Below are positions 32,928 through 43,100 of a stretch of DNA of 64,000 nucleotides, piece after piece. Position numbers and translations under genes: made by a program. Where the stretch lies: assembly GCF_005876855.1 (NCBI RefSeq), contig NZ_QLAE01000020.1, positions 1 to 64,000 of the forward strand, in the 5' to 3' direction. A model generated the notes under the pieces. It was not told the DNA's origin. It saw only the letters and a list, made by a program, of their open reading frames with translations, and ran no database searches. Within the stretch, counting starts at the first letter, position 1. Each line of letters opens with the position of its first letter. This stretch comes from Stutzerimonas nosocomialis (GTDB lineage: Bacteria; Pseudomonadota; Gammaproteobacteria; Pseudomonadales; Pseudomonadaceae).

Positions 32928-33959
32928 ATGAACATGCAAGCCAACATCGATCCGGTCGAACAGCTGCTCGCCAACGGCCTGAAGAACCTCTGGTTCCCGG
33001 TACTGCCTTCCGCCCTGCTGGAGGACAAGCCGGTGTCCATCCGCCGCCTGGGCTACAAGATCGCCCTCTGGCGCGACAACGACGGCAGCGTCCACGCGCT
33101 GGAAGACCACTGCCCGCACCGCGGCGCCCCGCTGTCGCTCGGCCCGGTGCTCGGCGACCGCCTGCAGTGCCCCTACCATGGCATCGAAGTGCGTTGCGAC
33201 GGCACCGTCACCAAGGTCCCCGGCAGCCCTGGCTGCAAGCTCGAAGGCAGCCGCCCGACGCGGATGTTCCACGTGCGCGAGGCGGCCGGCGCGATCTTTC
33301 TCTACAACGCCGCCGAGCCGCACGTGGCCGAGCCGCCGGAGCTGGTGCTGCCCGAGCAGCTGACCTCGCCGCAATGGAGCAGCTTCCTCTGCTACACCGA
33401 GTGGAAGGGCGACTACCGCTACGTCATCGACAACGTCATGGACCCGATGCACGGCACCTACCTGCACAAGATGTCGCATTCGATGAGCGAGGGTGAGAGC
33501 ACCGCGAAGTTCATCACCCGCGACACCGACAGCGGCTTCATCTTCGAGAAGGAAGGCCAGCGGGGGGTCAACTTCGACTGGACCGAATTCGTCGACAACG
33601 GCTGCCACTGGCTGCGCCTGGAAATCCCCTATCCGAAGACCGGCGGCCCGGGCGGCAACTTCACCATCATCGGCAGCTACACCCCGAGCAGCCCGGCCCT
33701 GTGCGCCGTCTTCCACTGGCGCTGCCGCCCGCTGACCGGCTGGCAGCGCGACACCTGGCGCTTCCTCTACAAGAATCGCCTGGAAGCCCGCCACTGGGCG
33801 GTGCTGGAGCAGGACCGGGTACTGCTGGAAAACATGGAACCGGATGCCAACGCCCGCGAGAACCTCTACCAGCACGACCTGGGCCTGGTGCGCCTGCGCC
33901 GCTACCTCAAGGGCAAGGCCCGCGAGCAGCTGGAACTGATCGAGGCGAAGCAGCTGTGA
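32928..33959 (+). CDS. Rieske non-haem iron oxygenase, terminal subunit
   Basis: A 343-aa oxygenase of the VanA/phthalate-dioxygenase type. The Rieske [2Fe-2S] ligands are Cys62 and His64 (CPHRG) with Cys81 and His84 (CPYHG). The mononuclear iron site includes His175 and His180 in DNVMDPMHGTYLH. Single-component size and a reductase gene three places downstream fit a two-component oxygenase that demethylates or hydroxylates an aromatic or related ring. The substrate is unknown. Its stop overlaps the RidA-family start. Confidence 0.94.
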   Translation: MNMQANIDPVEQLLANGLKNLWFPVLPSALLEDKPVSIRRLGYKIALWRDNDGSVHALEDHCPHRGAPLSLGPVLGDRLQCPYHGIEVRCDGTVTKVPGSPGCKLEGSRPTRMFHVREAAGAIFLYNAAEPHVAEPPELVLPEQLTSPQWSSFLCYTEWKGDYRYVIDNVMDPMHGTYLHKMSHSMSEGESTAKFITRDTDSGFIFEKEGQRGVNFDWTEFVDNGCHWLRLEIPYPKTGGPGGNFTIIGSYTPSSPALCAVFHWRCRPLTGWQRDTWRFLYKNRLEARHWAVLEQDRVLLENMEPDANARENLYQHDLGLVRLRRYLKGKAREQLELIEAKQL

Positions 33960-34390
33960 GCCTGACCTCCGTGCGCCGCGTTCGCGCGGACGCGGTGGCC
34001 GAACTGGCCACCGCCAGCTGGTCCAACGCGCTGCTGATCGACAACGAGGTGGTGATGTCCGGCATGACCGGGCATCCCGCCACCCGCCAGGCGACGGAAC
34101 GGGGCGAACCCCTGGACGCCTACACCCAGACCCTGGTGGTGCTGAACAAGTGCAAGGCGCTGGTCGAGGCCGCCGGGGGCGGCATCCACAACATCTACCG
34201 GCTGACCCTGTACCTCACCCGCATCGCCGACAAGGACGAGGTGGGTCGCGCCCGCCGCGATTTCTTTGCCGGCCAGACGACCCTGCCGACCTCGACCCTG
34301 GTCGAGGTCAGCGGTCTGGTCTTTCCCGAACTCTGCGTGGAGATCGAAGCCAGCGCCCGCCTGGACGTCGATCTGCGCGCTACAGCCTGA
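33956..34390 (+). CDS. RidA/YjgF/YER057c-family protein
   Basis: A 144-aa member of the RidA superfamily, which hydrolyses reactive enamine/imine intermediates. The body includes LDAYTQTLVVLNKCKALVEAAGGGIHNIYRLTLYLTRIAD and a C-terminal STLVEVSGLVFPELCVEIEASA; the RidA arginine region is partly changed (FPELCVEIEA). A GTG at 33956 overlapping the oxygenase stop (GTGA) is the likely start. Its presence suggests an imine or enamine intermediate, consistent with a nitrogen-containing substrate. Confidence 0.87.
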   Translation: MSLTSVRRVRADAVAELATASWSNALLIDNEVVMSGMTGHPATRQATERGEPLDAYTQTLVVLNKCKALVEAAGGGIHNIYRLTLYLTRIADKDEVGRARRDFFAGQTTLPTSTLVEVSGLVFPELCVEIEASARLDVDLRATA

Positions 34391-34400
34391 GGCAAGCATC

Positions 34401-35357
34401 ATGTCTACCGCGACCACGACCGCCCTGGTGCACACGCTGCGCTACGAGGCGGAAGGCATCATCAGCGTGGAACTCCGGCCGTGGGGCGACACCGTGTTCG
34501 CTCCCTTCGAAGCCGGCTCGCACATCGACCTGCACCTGCCCAACGGGCTGGTGCGCAGCTACTCGCTGCTCAACTCGCCGAGCGATCGGGGACGTTACGT
34601 GGTCGGCATCCTGCGCGACCGCAAGAGCCGTGGCGGCTCGGAATTCATCCACAGCCAGCTGCGGGTCGGGATGCAACTGACCATTTCCCAACCGCGCAAC
34701 AACTTCCACCTGGACACCGCCGCCAGCCACAGCGTGCTGGTCGCCGGCGGCATCGGCATCACCCCGATCTACTGCATGTACCGCCAGCTGCTGGCGCTCG
34801 GGCGCTCGGCCGAACTGATCTACTGCGCCCGCTCGCGTCGCGAGGCGGCGCTGCTGGAGGAAATCTCAGGCCTCGAAGGCCAGGTCGTCTATCACTTCGA
34901 CGATGAGAAAGGCGTTTCGCCTGACCTGGCGAACTACCTCGCCGGCAAGCCCGCCGACACGCACTTCTACTGCTGCGGACCGACGCCGATGCTCGATGCC
35001 TTCGAGCAGACCTGCGAACGGCTGGGCTACCCGCACGCGCACATCGAGCGCTTCGCCGCCGCCGAGCTGCCGCCCGCGGCCGACGCCCAGGGCAGCTACA
35101 GCGTCGAACTCAAGCGCTCGGGCAAGACGCTGGAGATCGGGCCGGGGGACAACCTGCTGGAAGCCCTGCTGAACGCCGGCTGCGACATCGAAAACAGCTG
35201 CCGCGAAGGGGTCTGCGGTGCCTGCGAGACCCGCGTGCTCGAAGGTGAGCCCGATCACCGCGACGGCGTGCTGAGCAAGGCGGAACGGCAGGCCAACAAG
35301 TCGATGATGGTCTGTGTATCGGGCTGCCGCAGCAGCCGCCTGGTACTGGACGCCTAG
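34401..35357 (+). CDS. Oxygenase reductase component (FMN/NAD/[2Fe-2S], VanB-like)
   Basis: A 318-aa reductase in the order flavin, NAD and ferredoxin domains. RSYSLLNSP binds flavin, VAGGIGITPIYCMY and the CCGPTPMLDAFE stretch bind NAD, and the C-terminal plant-type ferredoxin uses Cys267, Cys272, Cys275 and Cys305. It supplies electrons to the Rieske oxygenase. ATG at 34401 is ten bases after the RidA stop. It is the last gene of the operon; a terminator follows. Confidence 0.94.
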   Translation: MSTATTTALVHTLRYEAEGIISVELRPWGDTVFAPFEAGSHIDLHLPNGLVRSYSLLNSPSDRGRYVVGILRDRKSRGGSEFIHSQLRVGMQLTISQPRNNFHLDTAASHSVLVAGGIGITPIYCMYRQLLALGRSAELIYCARSRREAALLEEISGLEGQVVYHFDDEKGVSPDLANYLAGKPADTHFYCCGPTPMLDAFEQTCERLGYPHAHIERFAAAELPPAADAQGSYSVELKRSGKTLEIGPGDNLLEALLNAGCDIENSCREGVCGACETRVLEGEPDHRDGVLSKAERQANKSMMVCVSGCRSSRLVLDA

Positions 35358-35401
35358 TTATCGATTCGACCGGAGTCAGTTCAACGCCGTTACATATGAT
35401 T

Positions 35402-35426
35402 ACGCCCGGTCATGCCGGGCGTTTTT
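35402..35426 (+). terminator. Rho-independent terminator of catabolic operon
   Basis: ACGCCCGG (35402-35409) pairs with CCGGGCGT (35415-35422), loop TCATG, then T residues. It lies 45 bases after the reductase stop. The rest of 35358-35795 carries the porin promoter elements and no gene. Confidence 0.88.
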
Positions 35427-35491
35427 ATATATGCATCCGGTGCGACCAAAGGTTACAACGCGCACTGCGATAACTCAGACGTTACTTATCT

Positions 35492-35506
35492 GCACCCATG
35501 CAGTGC
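35492..35506. promoter_or_regulatory. NtrC-type enhancer site, porin gene
   Basis: GCAC-N7-GTGC, read as GCACCCATGCAGTGC, fits the NtrC consensus exactly. It is about 115 bases upstream of the sigma54-like promoter, a usual enhancer distance. A near copy in the opposite orientation lies at 20690-20705. Confidence 0.55.
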
Positions 35507-35620
35507 GGCGCTCCATATGTTCAATCCGGTCTGTTCCATGCCTGGCACAAGTCAGCATGTTTTCCATATAACACATTGAAAAACAAGGACTTACAAGAAA
35601 CCTGAACACTAAGCGGAGCG

Positions 35621-35636
35621 TGGCATGGTTCATGCA
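35621..35636 (+). promoter_or_regulatory. Sigma54-like promoter of porin gene
   Basis: TGGCATGGTTCATGCA has GG-N10-GC spacing and differs from the site at 20829 in only two positions. TATATGAAAC again follows 16 bases after TGC. It is 160 bases upstream of the porin start. Confidence 0.62.
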
Positions 35637-35795
35637 AAAAACGCTTAGCCATATATGAAACAAGCATGGACGATTCCAAGCGCCCAGATTCCCCTTGACT
35701 GGCTTCAACCCACTTCATTTTTTGAACTTCTTCAAAAGAGGGGCGGGTTTTCTATTGGCTGAAATTTGCTTGGTTAATTATTTGAGGCTGCTGAC

Positions 35796-37061
35796 ATGAA
35801 AAGAACTCTGCTTGCACTCGCGCTGGCCAATGTTCCCGCCCTGGCCCTCGCCCAGGCGTCCGGCGTGCCCGCGCCCGCTTCCGTTTCCGAACCCGCAGCG
35901 ACCCAGGCGGCGGCACCGCCAGCCGGGCCGCGCAAGCCCTTTCCCCACGTTTCCTGGCAAAGCGACGATGGCGCGACGGCGCTGGATATCGGCGGCGCCC
36001 TGCGGATGAACTACCGCGACGAGGACTGGGACAGCACCGAGAACAATGGGCGCTTCCTGTTCGACACCTTCCGCGTCGACCTCAAGGCCAGGCACCAGGC
36101 CTTCTTCGCCGACGTGAACTACTGGTTCCAGGACGACGGCAAGCGCTCCATCGACCGCGGCTACATGGGTTACAACCTGAGCCCCCAGTCGAGCATCCAG
36201 CTCGGCGCCCCTTTCAAGCCGTTCGGCCTGGAGCCCTATCCGCAGTTCGGCTGGAGCTATCACATCCCGTTCTTCCTGGGTTATGGCGTGAGCGCCGGCG
36301 CGGGCATCAAGTACAACTACAAGGACGCCGACTGGGACCTGCAGGCCGGCTACTTCCCGCGCATGCTGCCGTCGAGCCTCCGGTACTCGCCGGAAGTGGG
36401 CCGCTACAAGGACCTGGATGAAAACGCCATCGCCGCCGTGCATGGCGGCCAGGACAACGAGAAGCGCGACCAGCTCAACCTGCGCCTGGCCCGCACCTTC
36501 GCCGGCGACGACTGGAAGGCCGAGGTCGGCGGCTCGCTGGCCGGCGCCCGGCTGTACAACGCCACCACCCGTGACGACGGGGACTACTGGGCCGCCGGCC
36601 TGCATGCGGTCGTCAACCACGGCCCCTGGACCCTGACGACCCAGGGCATCCGCTACGAATTCGATCCGAAGAACCCGGCCGGGGTGGCCGACAACCAGAT
36701 CCTGATGGGCGGCAACGGCCTGACGCCGGCCTTCATGATCGCCGCCGAAGGCACCATCGCCTCGCTCAACGTCGGCTACGACATCGCCACCCCGGGCCTG
36801 GGCATGCTGAAGAAGATCAAGCTCTACAACGACTACAGCCGGCTGTTCAAGGACGAAAGCGGCTGGGCCGACTCGCAGATGTACACCGCCGGCATCCAGT
36901 TCCTCGCCCTGCCGATCATCGCCTGGCTGGACCTGACCTGGGCCAAGAACGCCAACCCCTTCGGCGGCGCGGAGAACGGAACCGGCTGGACCTCCACCAC
37001 CTCCTCGGGCAGCAACGACTGGTATTACCGGACCAACCTCAACATCGGCTACTACTTCTAG
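35796..37061 (+). CDS. Outer-membrane porin of catabolic cluster
   Basis: A 421-aa porin. The signal peptide ends near residue 20 (LALAQA), a Pro/Ala-rich linker follows to about 48, and then a beta-barrel with alternating aromatic strands ends in the sorting residue Phe (NLNIGYYF). The family resembles phosphate-selective/OprO-P type porins in layout (DTFRVDLKARHQAFFADVNYWF; RGYMGYNLSPQSSIQLGAPFKPFG). Sharing promoter elements with the operon, it probably gives the imported substrate a route across the outer membrane. Confidence 0.88.
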   Translation: MKRTLLALALANVPALALAQASGVPAPASVSEPAATQAAAPPAGPRKPFPHVSWQSDDGATALDIGGALRMNYRDEDWDSTENNGRFLFDTFRVDLKARHQAFFADVNYWFQDDGKRSIDRGYMGYNLSPQSSIQLGAPFKPFGLEPYPQFGWSYHIPFFLGYGVSAGAGIKYNYKDADWDLQAGYFPRMLPSSLRYSPEVGRYKDLDENAIAAVHGGQDNEKRDQLNLRLARTFAGDDWKAEVGGSLAGARLYNATTRDDGDYWAAGLHAVVNHGPWTLTTQGIRYEFDPKNPAGVADNQILMGGNGLTPAFMIAAEGTIASLNVGYDIATPGLGMLKKIKLYNDYSRLFKDESGWADSQMYTAGIQFLALPIIAWLDLTWAKNANPFGGAENGTGWTSTTSSGSNDWYYRTNLNIGYYF

Positions 37062-37133
37062 ATGAGCGCTCGCTCCCTTCCAGCCGCCCCGGGGCAGCTG
37101 TCTTGTCGGCGCCCGGTTCAGCCGTCCGCAGGA

Positions 37134-37826
37134 TCAGCGCAGGCGGCCGTGACTCAGGGCGAGCGACCAGATGGCGTTTTCGCAGCGGGGGCAATGCGCC
37201 TGCTGCCGGTCGTTCAGGAGCTGCGTATGGCCGCAGCGGGTACAGGCATAGATGCCACCGGCCGGCACCCGCTCGTACACCGGCCGGTGCTCGGGCGGCA
37301 ACACCGACAGCCCCGGTTTGGTGGCCTCCGGCGGGTTGAAGTAGAGGCTGACGTCGCCGTCGGTTTCGAGAATGCCGAGGCGGACCTGACCGAGGTGTTC
37401 GACGCCCTGCTGGCGCAGCTCCATGAAGAACTCGTCGGACGAGATCTTGTAGCGGTTCAGGCTGTCCAGCTCGTACAGCCCGTCCTCGATGATGGTCACC
37501 GGCTTGCCTTCCATCCAGTTGGAGAACCGCACGCTGTGGCTCATGGCCAGGACGGTGAAGCGGTAGAGCAGCAGCAGGGTCGCGAACACCATCGCGATGG
37601 GCAGCAGCGGCACGTCCTCGTAGAACGACACGTCGCCGGCGGCCGAACCGAGCGTCAGGATCACCACCAGCTCGAACAGCGACAGCTGGCGGATGCCCCG
37701 CCGACCGCTCACCTTCAGGAACAGGAACACCACGACGAAAGCGAAGAAGGCGCGAAGCGCGACCTCCCCGAGGAAGAGCACGGGGAATTCGTCGAGCAGC
37801 ATGCGCTGCCAATCGAAGGGAGTCAT
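37134..37826 (-). CDS. DUF421 (YetF-type) membrane protein with C-terminal zinc ribbon
   Basis: A 230-aa inner-membrane protein. Three hydrophobic segments fall in the first 100 residues, followed by the DUF421 cytoplasmic domain (GKPVTIIEDGLY, ISSDEFFMELRQQGV, VRLGILETDGDVS). The C-terminal 45 residues contain a CTRCGH...CPRCEN zinc-ribbon pair. ATG at 37826 has GGAG six bases upstream; upstream codons lack homology. Function of the family is not known to me. It is a single gene converging on the porin. Confidence 0.88.
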   Translation of the reverse strand: MTPFDWQRMLLDEFPVLFLGEVALRAFFAFVVVFLFLKVSGRRGIRQLSLFELVVILTLGSAAGDVSFYEDVPLLPIAMVFATLLLLYRFTVLAMSHSVRFSNWMEGKPVTIIEDGLYELDSLNRYKISSDEFFMELRQQGVEHLGQVRLGILETDGDVSLYFNPPEATKPGLSVLPPEHRPVYERVPAGGIYACTRCGHTQLLNDRQQAHCPRCENAIWSLALSHGRLR

Positions 37827-38026
37827 GCGCTGCTCCATCGGGGTCGGGGGGGCTGCCTGCCCGCCGTTGCGCCGGAAGGATCGGCGACGGCCGAGGGTCG
37901 AGCGCCTCGAGCGTCGATGCACGTCAGGGAGAGGAAATGGGCTTGCGCACCCTTCATGGGGAGTCCGTTTTCGTCTGCGTCATCCTTGAGACCGTGAGCG
38001 CAGCGAATGGATCGATCCGTCTTGAG

Positions 38027-38058
38027 GCAACATTTATGACGTCAATGTTGCGTCATAA
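38027..38058. promoter_or_regulatory. Nested inverted repeats upstream of chemoreceptor
   Basis: Two interleaved perfect inverted repeats, GCAACATT/AATGTTGC (38027-38034 with 38044-38051) and TTATGACG/CGTCATAA (38034-38041 with 38051-38058), with the palindrome TGACGTCA (38037-38044) inside. They lie about 200 bases upstream of the chemoreceptor in an otherwise empty 425-base gap (37827-38251). Probably a regulator site. Confidence 0.45.
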
Positions 38059-38251
38059 GAAAAACGTATGGCTCGCTAATGCCGGCCTATGGCGGCTCCC
38101 GTGGCGTTACCAAAACAATCGGAAAAGGTTCAACCATTTTCCCGACGGACGGCATTGAAGCGCATCACACTCCAGTCGATACGTCCGCGCGACGCATGCG
38201 AGCTACGAAGCACGCCTGCTCCTTCCCCCTGCATACAAGAGTGACCTAATC

Positions 38252-39874
38252 GTGCTCAGGCATTACAAGATCGCGTCCCGATCAGCTTTCAGCTTTTCAA
38301 TCGTTGCACTGCTCGTCGTGGCGTTGGGCGCTTTTGCGCTGCTACAGATGAAGAACATCCGGATGGCCACCCTGGACATGGTGGACAACCGTCTGCCGAG
38401 CTATGAAGCGCTGGCCGACATGAAGGAGAAACTGCTCCGCATGCGTGTCGTTTCGCTCCGGGTCCTGGTCAATCGCGATCCGGCGGAACTTGCGCAGAGC
38501 GCAAGGAGCTCGAACGAGCTGGCCCAGCAGGTCAAGGATGTGGAGCTCCGCTATGAGGGGTTGATCTCCGATGACGACGAACGCGCGCAATACCGTGTGT
38601 TCGACAAGGCGCTGAACGACTACTTCCAGGTGAACCAGCAGCTCCTGTCGCTTTCCGACCAGGACCGCATCGACGAGATGCAGGAACTGCAGGGTTCGAA
38701 ATACGCGACGCTCTCCGACCAGCTCGGCCATGAGCTCGACAAGCTCCTGCAGATCAACAAGACCGGCGCCGCCGACTCCGGAAAGAAAGCGGCCGATGCC
38801 TACGAATTTTCCATCGCCGTGGTCGTGGGCATGCTCCTGGCCGCCGCGATGCTGACCGTGATCCTGGCCTACCTGCTGACGCGCAGCATCGTGCAGCCGC
38901 TTCGCCTGGCGGTGTCCGTCGCCGAGACGGTCGCCTCGGGGGATCTGAGCAAGACGATCGACATCGAAGGCCGTGACGAACCGGCCATGTTGCTGACGGC
39001 GCTCAAGACCATGCAGGCCAAGCTACGCGAAACCCTGGAGCGCATCGCCCTGTCCTCGGACCAGCTGGCATCGGCCGCCGAAGAGCTGAACGTGATCACC
39101 GAGGATTCGGCACGCGGGCTCGAACAGCAGAACAACGAACTGGAACAGGCCGCCACCGCGGTCAACGAAATGACCGCGGCGGTGGACGAGGTCGCACGCA
39201 ACGCGGTCAGCACCTCCGAAGCTTCGAGGGCCTCGGACGACAACGCCAAGAAGGGCCAGCAGCAGGTCAACGGCACGGTCAACTCGATTTCCCAGCTCGC
39301 CGGTGAAATAGGCGGCACCTCGGTGCAGGTGAAGGATCTCGCCGACAAGGTGCATGACATCAGCAAGGTGCTCGACGTCATCCGCTCGATCGCCGAGCAG
39401 ACCAACCTGCTCGCCCTCAACGCCGCGATCGAAGCCGCCCGCGCGGGGGATGCCGGCCGAGGCTTTGCGGTGGTGGCCGACGAAGTTCGTGCCCTGGCTC
39501 ATCGCACCCAGCAGTCGACGCTGGAGATCGAGCAGATGATCGGCAACATCCGCACGGGGGCCGACCAGGCCAAGGCGTCGATGGATGCGAGTACCGAACG
39601 CGCCACCGCCACGCTCCGCATCGCGGAAGCGGCAGGCCAGGCGCTGCAGGAAATCACCGATGCCATCAGCCAGATCAGCGAGCGCAACCTGGTGATCGCC
39701 AGCGCCTCGGAAGAACAGGCCCAGGTGGCCCGCGAGGTCGACCGCAACCTGGTCAACATCCGCGACCTAGCCGCCCACAGCTCTGCCGGCGCGAGCCAGA
39801 CCAATGCCGCCAGCCAGGACCTCTCGCGGCTGGCCGTCGAACTGAACGACCTGGTGAATCGGTTCAAGTTCTGA
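38252..39874 (+). CDS. Methyl-accepting chemotaxis protein
   Basis: A 540-aa chemoreceptor starting at GTG. The first membrane helix is about residues 11-32; a roughly 150-residue periplasmic four-helix-bundle (4HB_MCP) domain follows, then a second membrane helix (about 186-210), a HAMP domain, and the cytoplasmic signalling hairpin with [34 protein letters not shown]. It senses small molecules and signals to CheA. Placement just downstream of the porin region hints at a nutrient receptor, but the ligand is unknown. The ribosome site is weak. Confidence 0.93.
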   Translation: MLRHYKIASRSAFSFSIVALLVVALGAFALLQMKNIRMATLDMVDNRLPSYEALADMKEKLLRMRVVSLRVLVNRDPAELAQSARSSNELAQQVKDVELRYEGLISDDDERAQYRVFDKALNDYFQVNQQLLSLSDQDRIDEMQELQGSKYATLSDQLGHELDKLLQINKTGAADSGKKAADAYEFSIAVVVGMLLAAAMLTVILAYLLTRSIVQPLRLAVSVAETVASGDLSKTIDIEGRDEPAMLLTALKTMQAKLRETLERIALSSDQLASAAEELNVITEDSARGLEQQNNELEQAATAVNEMTAAVDEVARNAVSTSEASRASDDNAKKGQQQVNGTVNSISQLAGEIGGTSVQVKDLADKVHDISKVLDVIRSIAEQTNLLALNAAIEAARAGDAGRGFAVVADEVRALAHRTQQSTLEIEQMIGNIRTGADQAKASMDASTERATATLRIAEAAGQALQEITDAISQISERNLVIASASEEQAQVAREVDRNLVNIRDLAAHSSAGASQTNAASQDLSRLAVELNDLVNRFKF

Positions 39875-40109
39875 CCGCGAGCGCCTGCGAGCCAGGCACG
39901 CACTGACAGTCTCTCCTTCAGGAAGGATCGTGGCCAGCGGATGGCCTTCGCCTTTTCGGCCCCCAGGTTTCACACGCCAACATCCGCACGCTCCCCTCGC
40001 CCGCTCCGGGAGAGAACCAGGGATCACGAGCGTTCTCCGCTACGCCAGACGCACACCCTCCCCGTCGAACCCCCGCACGACGCAATCTCCTCTCACCACC
40101 CGCCAGGAC

Positions 40110-43100
40110 TCAATCCAGGGACTTCTCCTGCCCGGCATCCGCCGGCGTGAGCACCAGGTACAGCGCGGGCACGACGAACAGCGCCAGGATCGACACCGAG
40201 ATCAGCCCGAAGATGATCACCAGGGTCAGCGGCCGATAGAACGCGCTGCTGATGGCCAGCGGTATCAACCCGACGATGGTGGTGATGGCCGTGGTCAGCA
40301 AGGGTCGCAGGCGACGCGCCGAACCGGCCGCGGCCGCCTGGTTGATGCTCATCCCGTCCTTGAGATAGCCGTTCATGGTGTCGACCATGATGATGCCGTT
40401 GTTGATGGCGATGCCGATCAGCGACACCAGGCCGATCATGGCGAAGAACGAAAAGGTGATGTCGAAAGCCCAGAAGCCCAGGGCCGCGCCGACGATGGCC
40501 AGGGGCATGGTGGCGAAGATGATGAACGCCTGGCGGAAGCTGCTGAGCACGATGACCAGCACGCCCACGATCAGCACCACCGCGATGAGCATGGCGATCA
40601 GCGCCGAGGTGAAGGTCTCCGCGGTATCGGCGGACTCGCCACCGATCACCACACGGTAGCCGGCGGGCCACTCCCGCTGCAGCTCGGTCAGCTGCGGCAT
40701 CAGCTCGGCCATCACCTCGCCCACGGTGCGCCCTTCGTTCTTGGCCATCACCGTGAGCGCGCGCTCGCCGTCGCTGTGGGAGATGGCGATGGCCGCTTCG
40801 GACTGGATCGGCTTCAGCAGCTGGTTCAGCGCAATGGAGGTGCCGTCGTCGGTGAAGGCGCGCACGCGGGACAGCTCCTCGGTGTTGCGCGGCCCACCCG
40901 CCTCGCCGGGTCGGCTCGGCCATTCGGTCCCCAGGCGGATGTCGATGTTGTCCATCCCGGCGGCGGTGATGAAGGTGCCGATGATGTCGGAGCTGAAGGC
41001 GATACGGACCTGCGAGGCGAGGTTTTCCTGGGAGATGCCGAAGAAGTCGGCGGCCTCGCGGTTGGGCCGCAGGGCCATCTGGGGCTTGAGCATGCCGATG
41101 TTGTCACGCACATCGACCACGCCGTCGATATCCGACAGCAACCCCTGCACCTGGCGGGAGAACACCTGCAACTGGTCCATGTCGGCGCCCAGGAGCTGGA
41201 TCTCGATCGGATCGCCCGAGGTCGGACCGCTGCCCTCGGGCACCACCAGCAGCTGCGCGGCGGCCACGTTTTCCTGCAGGTACGCCGAGAGCTCCCGGCG
41301 CAGTTCGTCGGCCAGGACATGGGAATCCGCGTCGCGCTCCTCGCGCGGGCGGAAGATGGCCGAGAAGCCGATGTAGTTCTCCGCCTCGCTCGGCTGCAGC
41401 GCCGACGCCGTCGAGCCACCGGCGAACGGGCTCTTCAGGCCCACCAGCTTCACCACGCTCTGGAAATAGACCTTGTCCCTCAGCAGCTCGCCCACCTCGT
41501 CCGCCACCTGCTGCGAGGTGGCGAGCTGCGCGGTCGGCGGCAGTTCGATGTTGATGCCCAGGCGCTCGCCGTCGCTCGGCGGGAACAGCTCGATCCGGGC
41601 CTGGGTGAACGCCACCATCGCCAGCACGAACAGGCCGACGCCGCCCAGCACCCACAGCCACGCCAGCTTGCGCGACCGGACCACCCAGCGGCCGTTCCAG
41701 CGCTCCAGCCCGTTCACCGCCCATTGCGTCACCCGGTCGGAAGCCCCCTGGTGCTTCGGGTTGTCCGAACGCCGTTGCTTGCCCAGCAACGCCCGGGACA
41801 GCGGCAGCGAGCACAGCATGGCGACGATGAACGAGAGGACCAGGCAGATCACGATCGTGGTGGGCAGCACCCGGATGAACGCGCCGATCGTGCCGCCGAT
41901 GGACATCAGCGGCGCCAGCGCCAGGATGGTGGTCAGCTGCGCGGCGAAGGCCGGCATCGCATAGCGCTTGACCGTGGCCAGCACGCCCTGGCCGAAGGTT
42001 TTGCCCTGGACGTAGATCTCGTCGTGCAGGCCCTCCATGAGCAGGATGAACACGTCGATGATCATCACCAGCGCGATCACCATGCCGATGACCACCAGCT
42101 CGTTGAGCGAATAGCCCATCACCATGATGCACAGCAGTACCCCGGCGAAGGTGACCGGGACCGACAGGCCCGCCACGATCGCCTCGCGCCAGGCGATGGT
42201 CAGCAGCAGGATGGCGAACACGATGCCCATGGTTTGCACGGCGCTGACGAAGACGTCCGACAGCGCGTCCCAGATCTGCGTCGCCTCGTCCTGGGTGACG
42301 GTGTATTCCAGCCCCGCCGGCCAGCCACCCGCGCCTTCCATCTGCGCCAGGGTCGCGCGAAGCGACTCCACCAGCTTGACCGTATCGGCCCCCGGCGACT
42401 TGCGCACGGACATTTCCAGCGACGGCTCGAAGCCACCGCCCTGCTCGGCGAAGAAGGCCCGCGTCCTTTCCGTCTCCTGCGTGCGATGCACCGAGGCGAT
42501 CTCGTCGAGCCGTATGGCGCGCCCCGGACCGCTGCGGGCCACCGGCAGCGCGCGCAGGTCGTCCACGTCACGGAAGCGCCCTTCCAGGCGGACCACGGCG
42601 CCGATGCTGTCGCTGCGGATCTCGCCGAAGGGTTGCTCGATGTTGGCCTGCTGCACGGCGTTGCGCACCGCCGCCGGCGACAGGCCCAGCGCCAGCAACC
42701 GCTCGGGGCGCAGCAGAATCTGCACGATCTCCTCGCGCTCGCCGCCGATGTTCACCTCGTTCACGCCGGGCAGGCGTTCGAGCGTGTCGCGGATCCGCCG
42801 CGCCTGCTCGTTCATCACCGTCGATCCGGCGTCGCCGTGCAGCGTGAAGGTGAAGATCGGCCGGTCGTCCACCGACGCCTGGGCGATGGTAGGGCGCTCG
42901 ACGTCGGCCGGCAGGTCGGCCTCGGCATCGGCCACCGCCGCGCGCAGCCGCGTCATGGCGTCCAGCGGGTCCGCGGCGGCGTCGAACTCGACGGAGATGA
43001 TCGAGAAGGAATCGAACGAGGCACTCTCGACCCGCCGTACCCCCTGCAGCGTGGTGACCTCGTCCTCGATGACGTCGGTCACCTGCTCTTCCATGGTCTG

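Noticed and set aside
35542-35557. Sigma54-like TGGCACAAGTCAGCA upstream of the porin
   Set aside because: Only nine bases lie between GG and GC; the site at 35621 has correct spacing and a twin at 20829.
37937-38158. 73-aa frame upstream of the chemoreceptor
   Set aside because: No ribosome site, overlaps the nested repeats, and product is unlike any protein.
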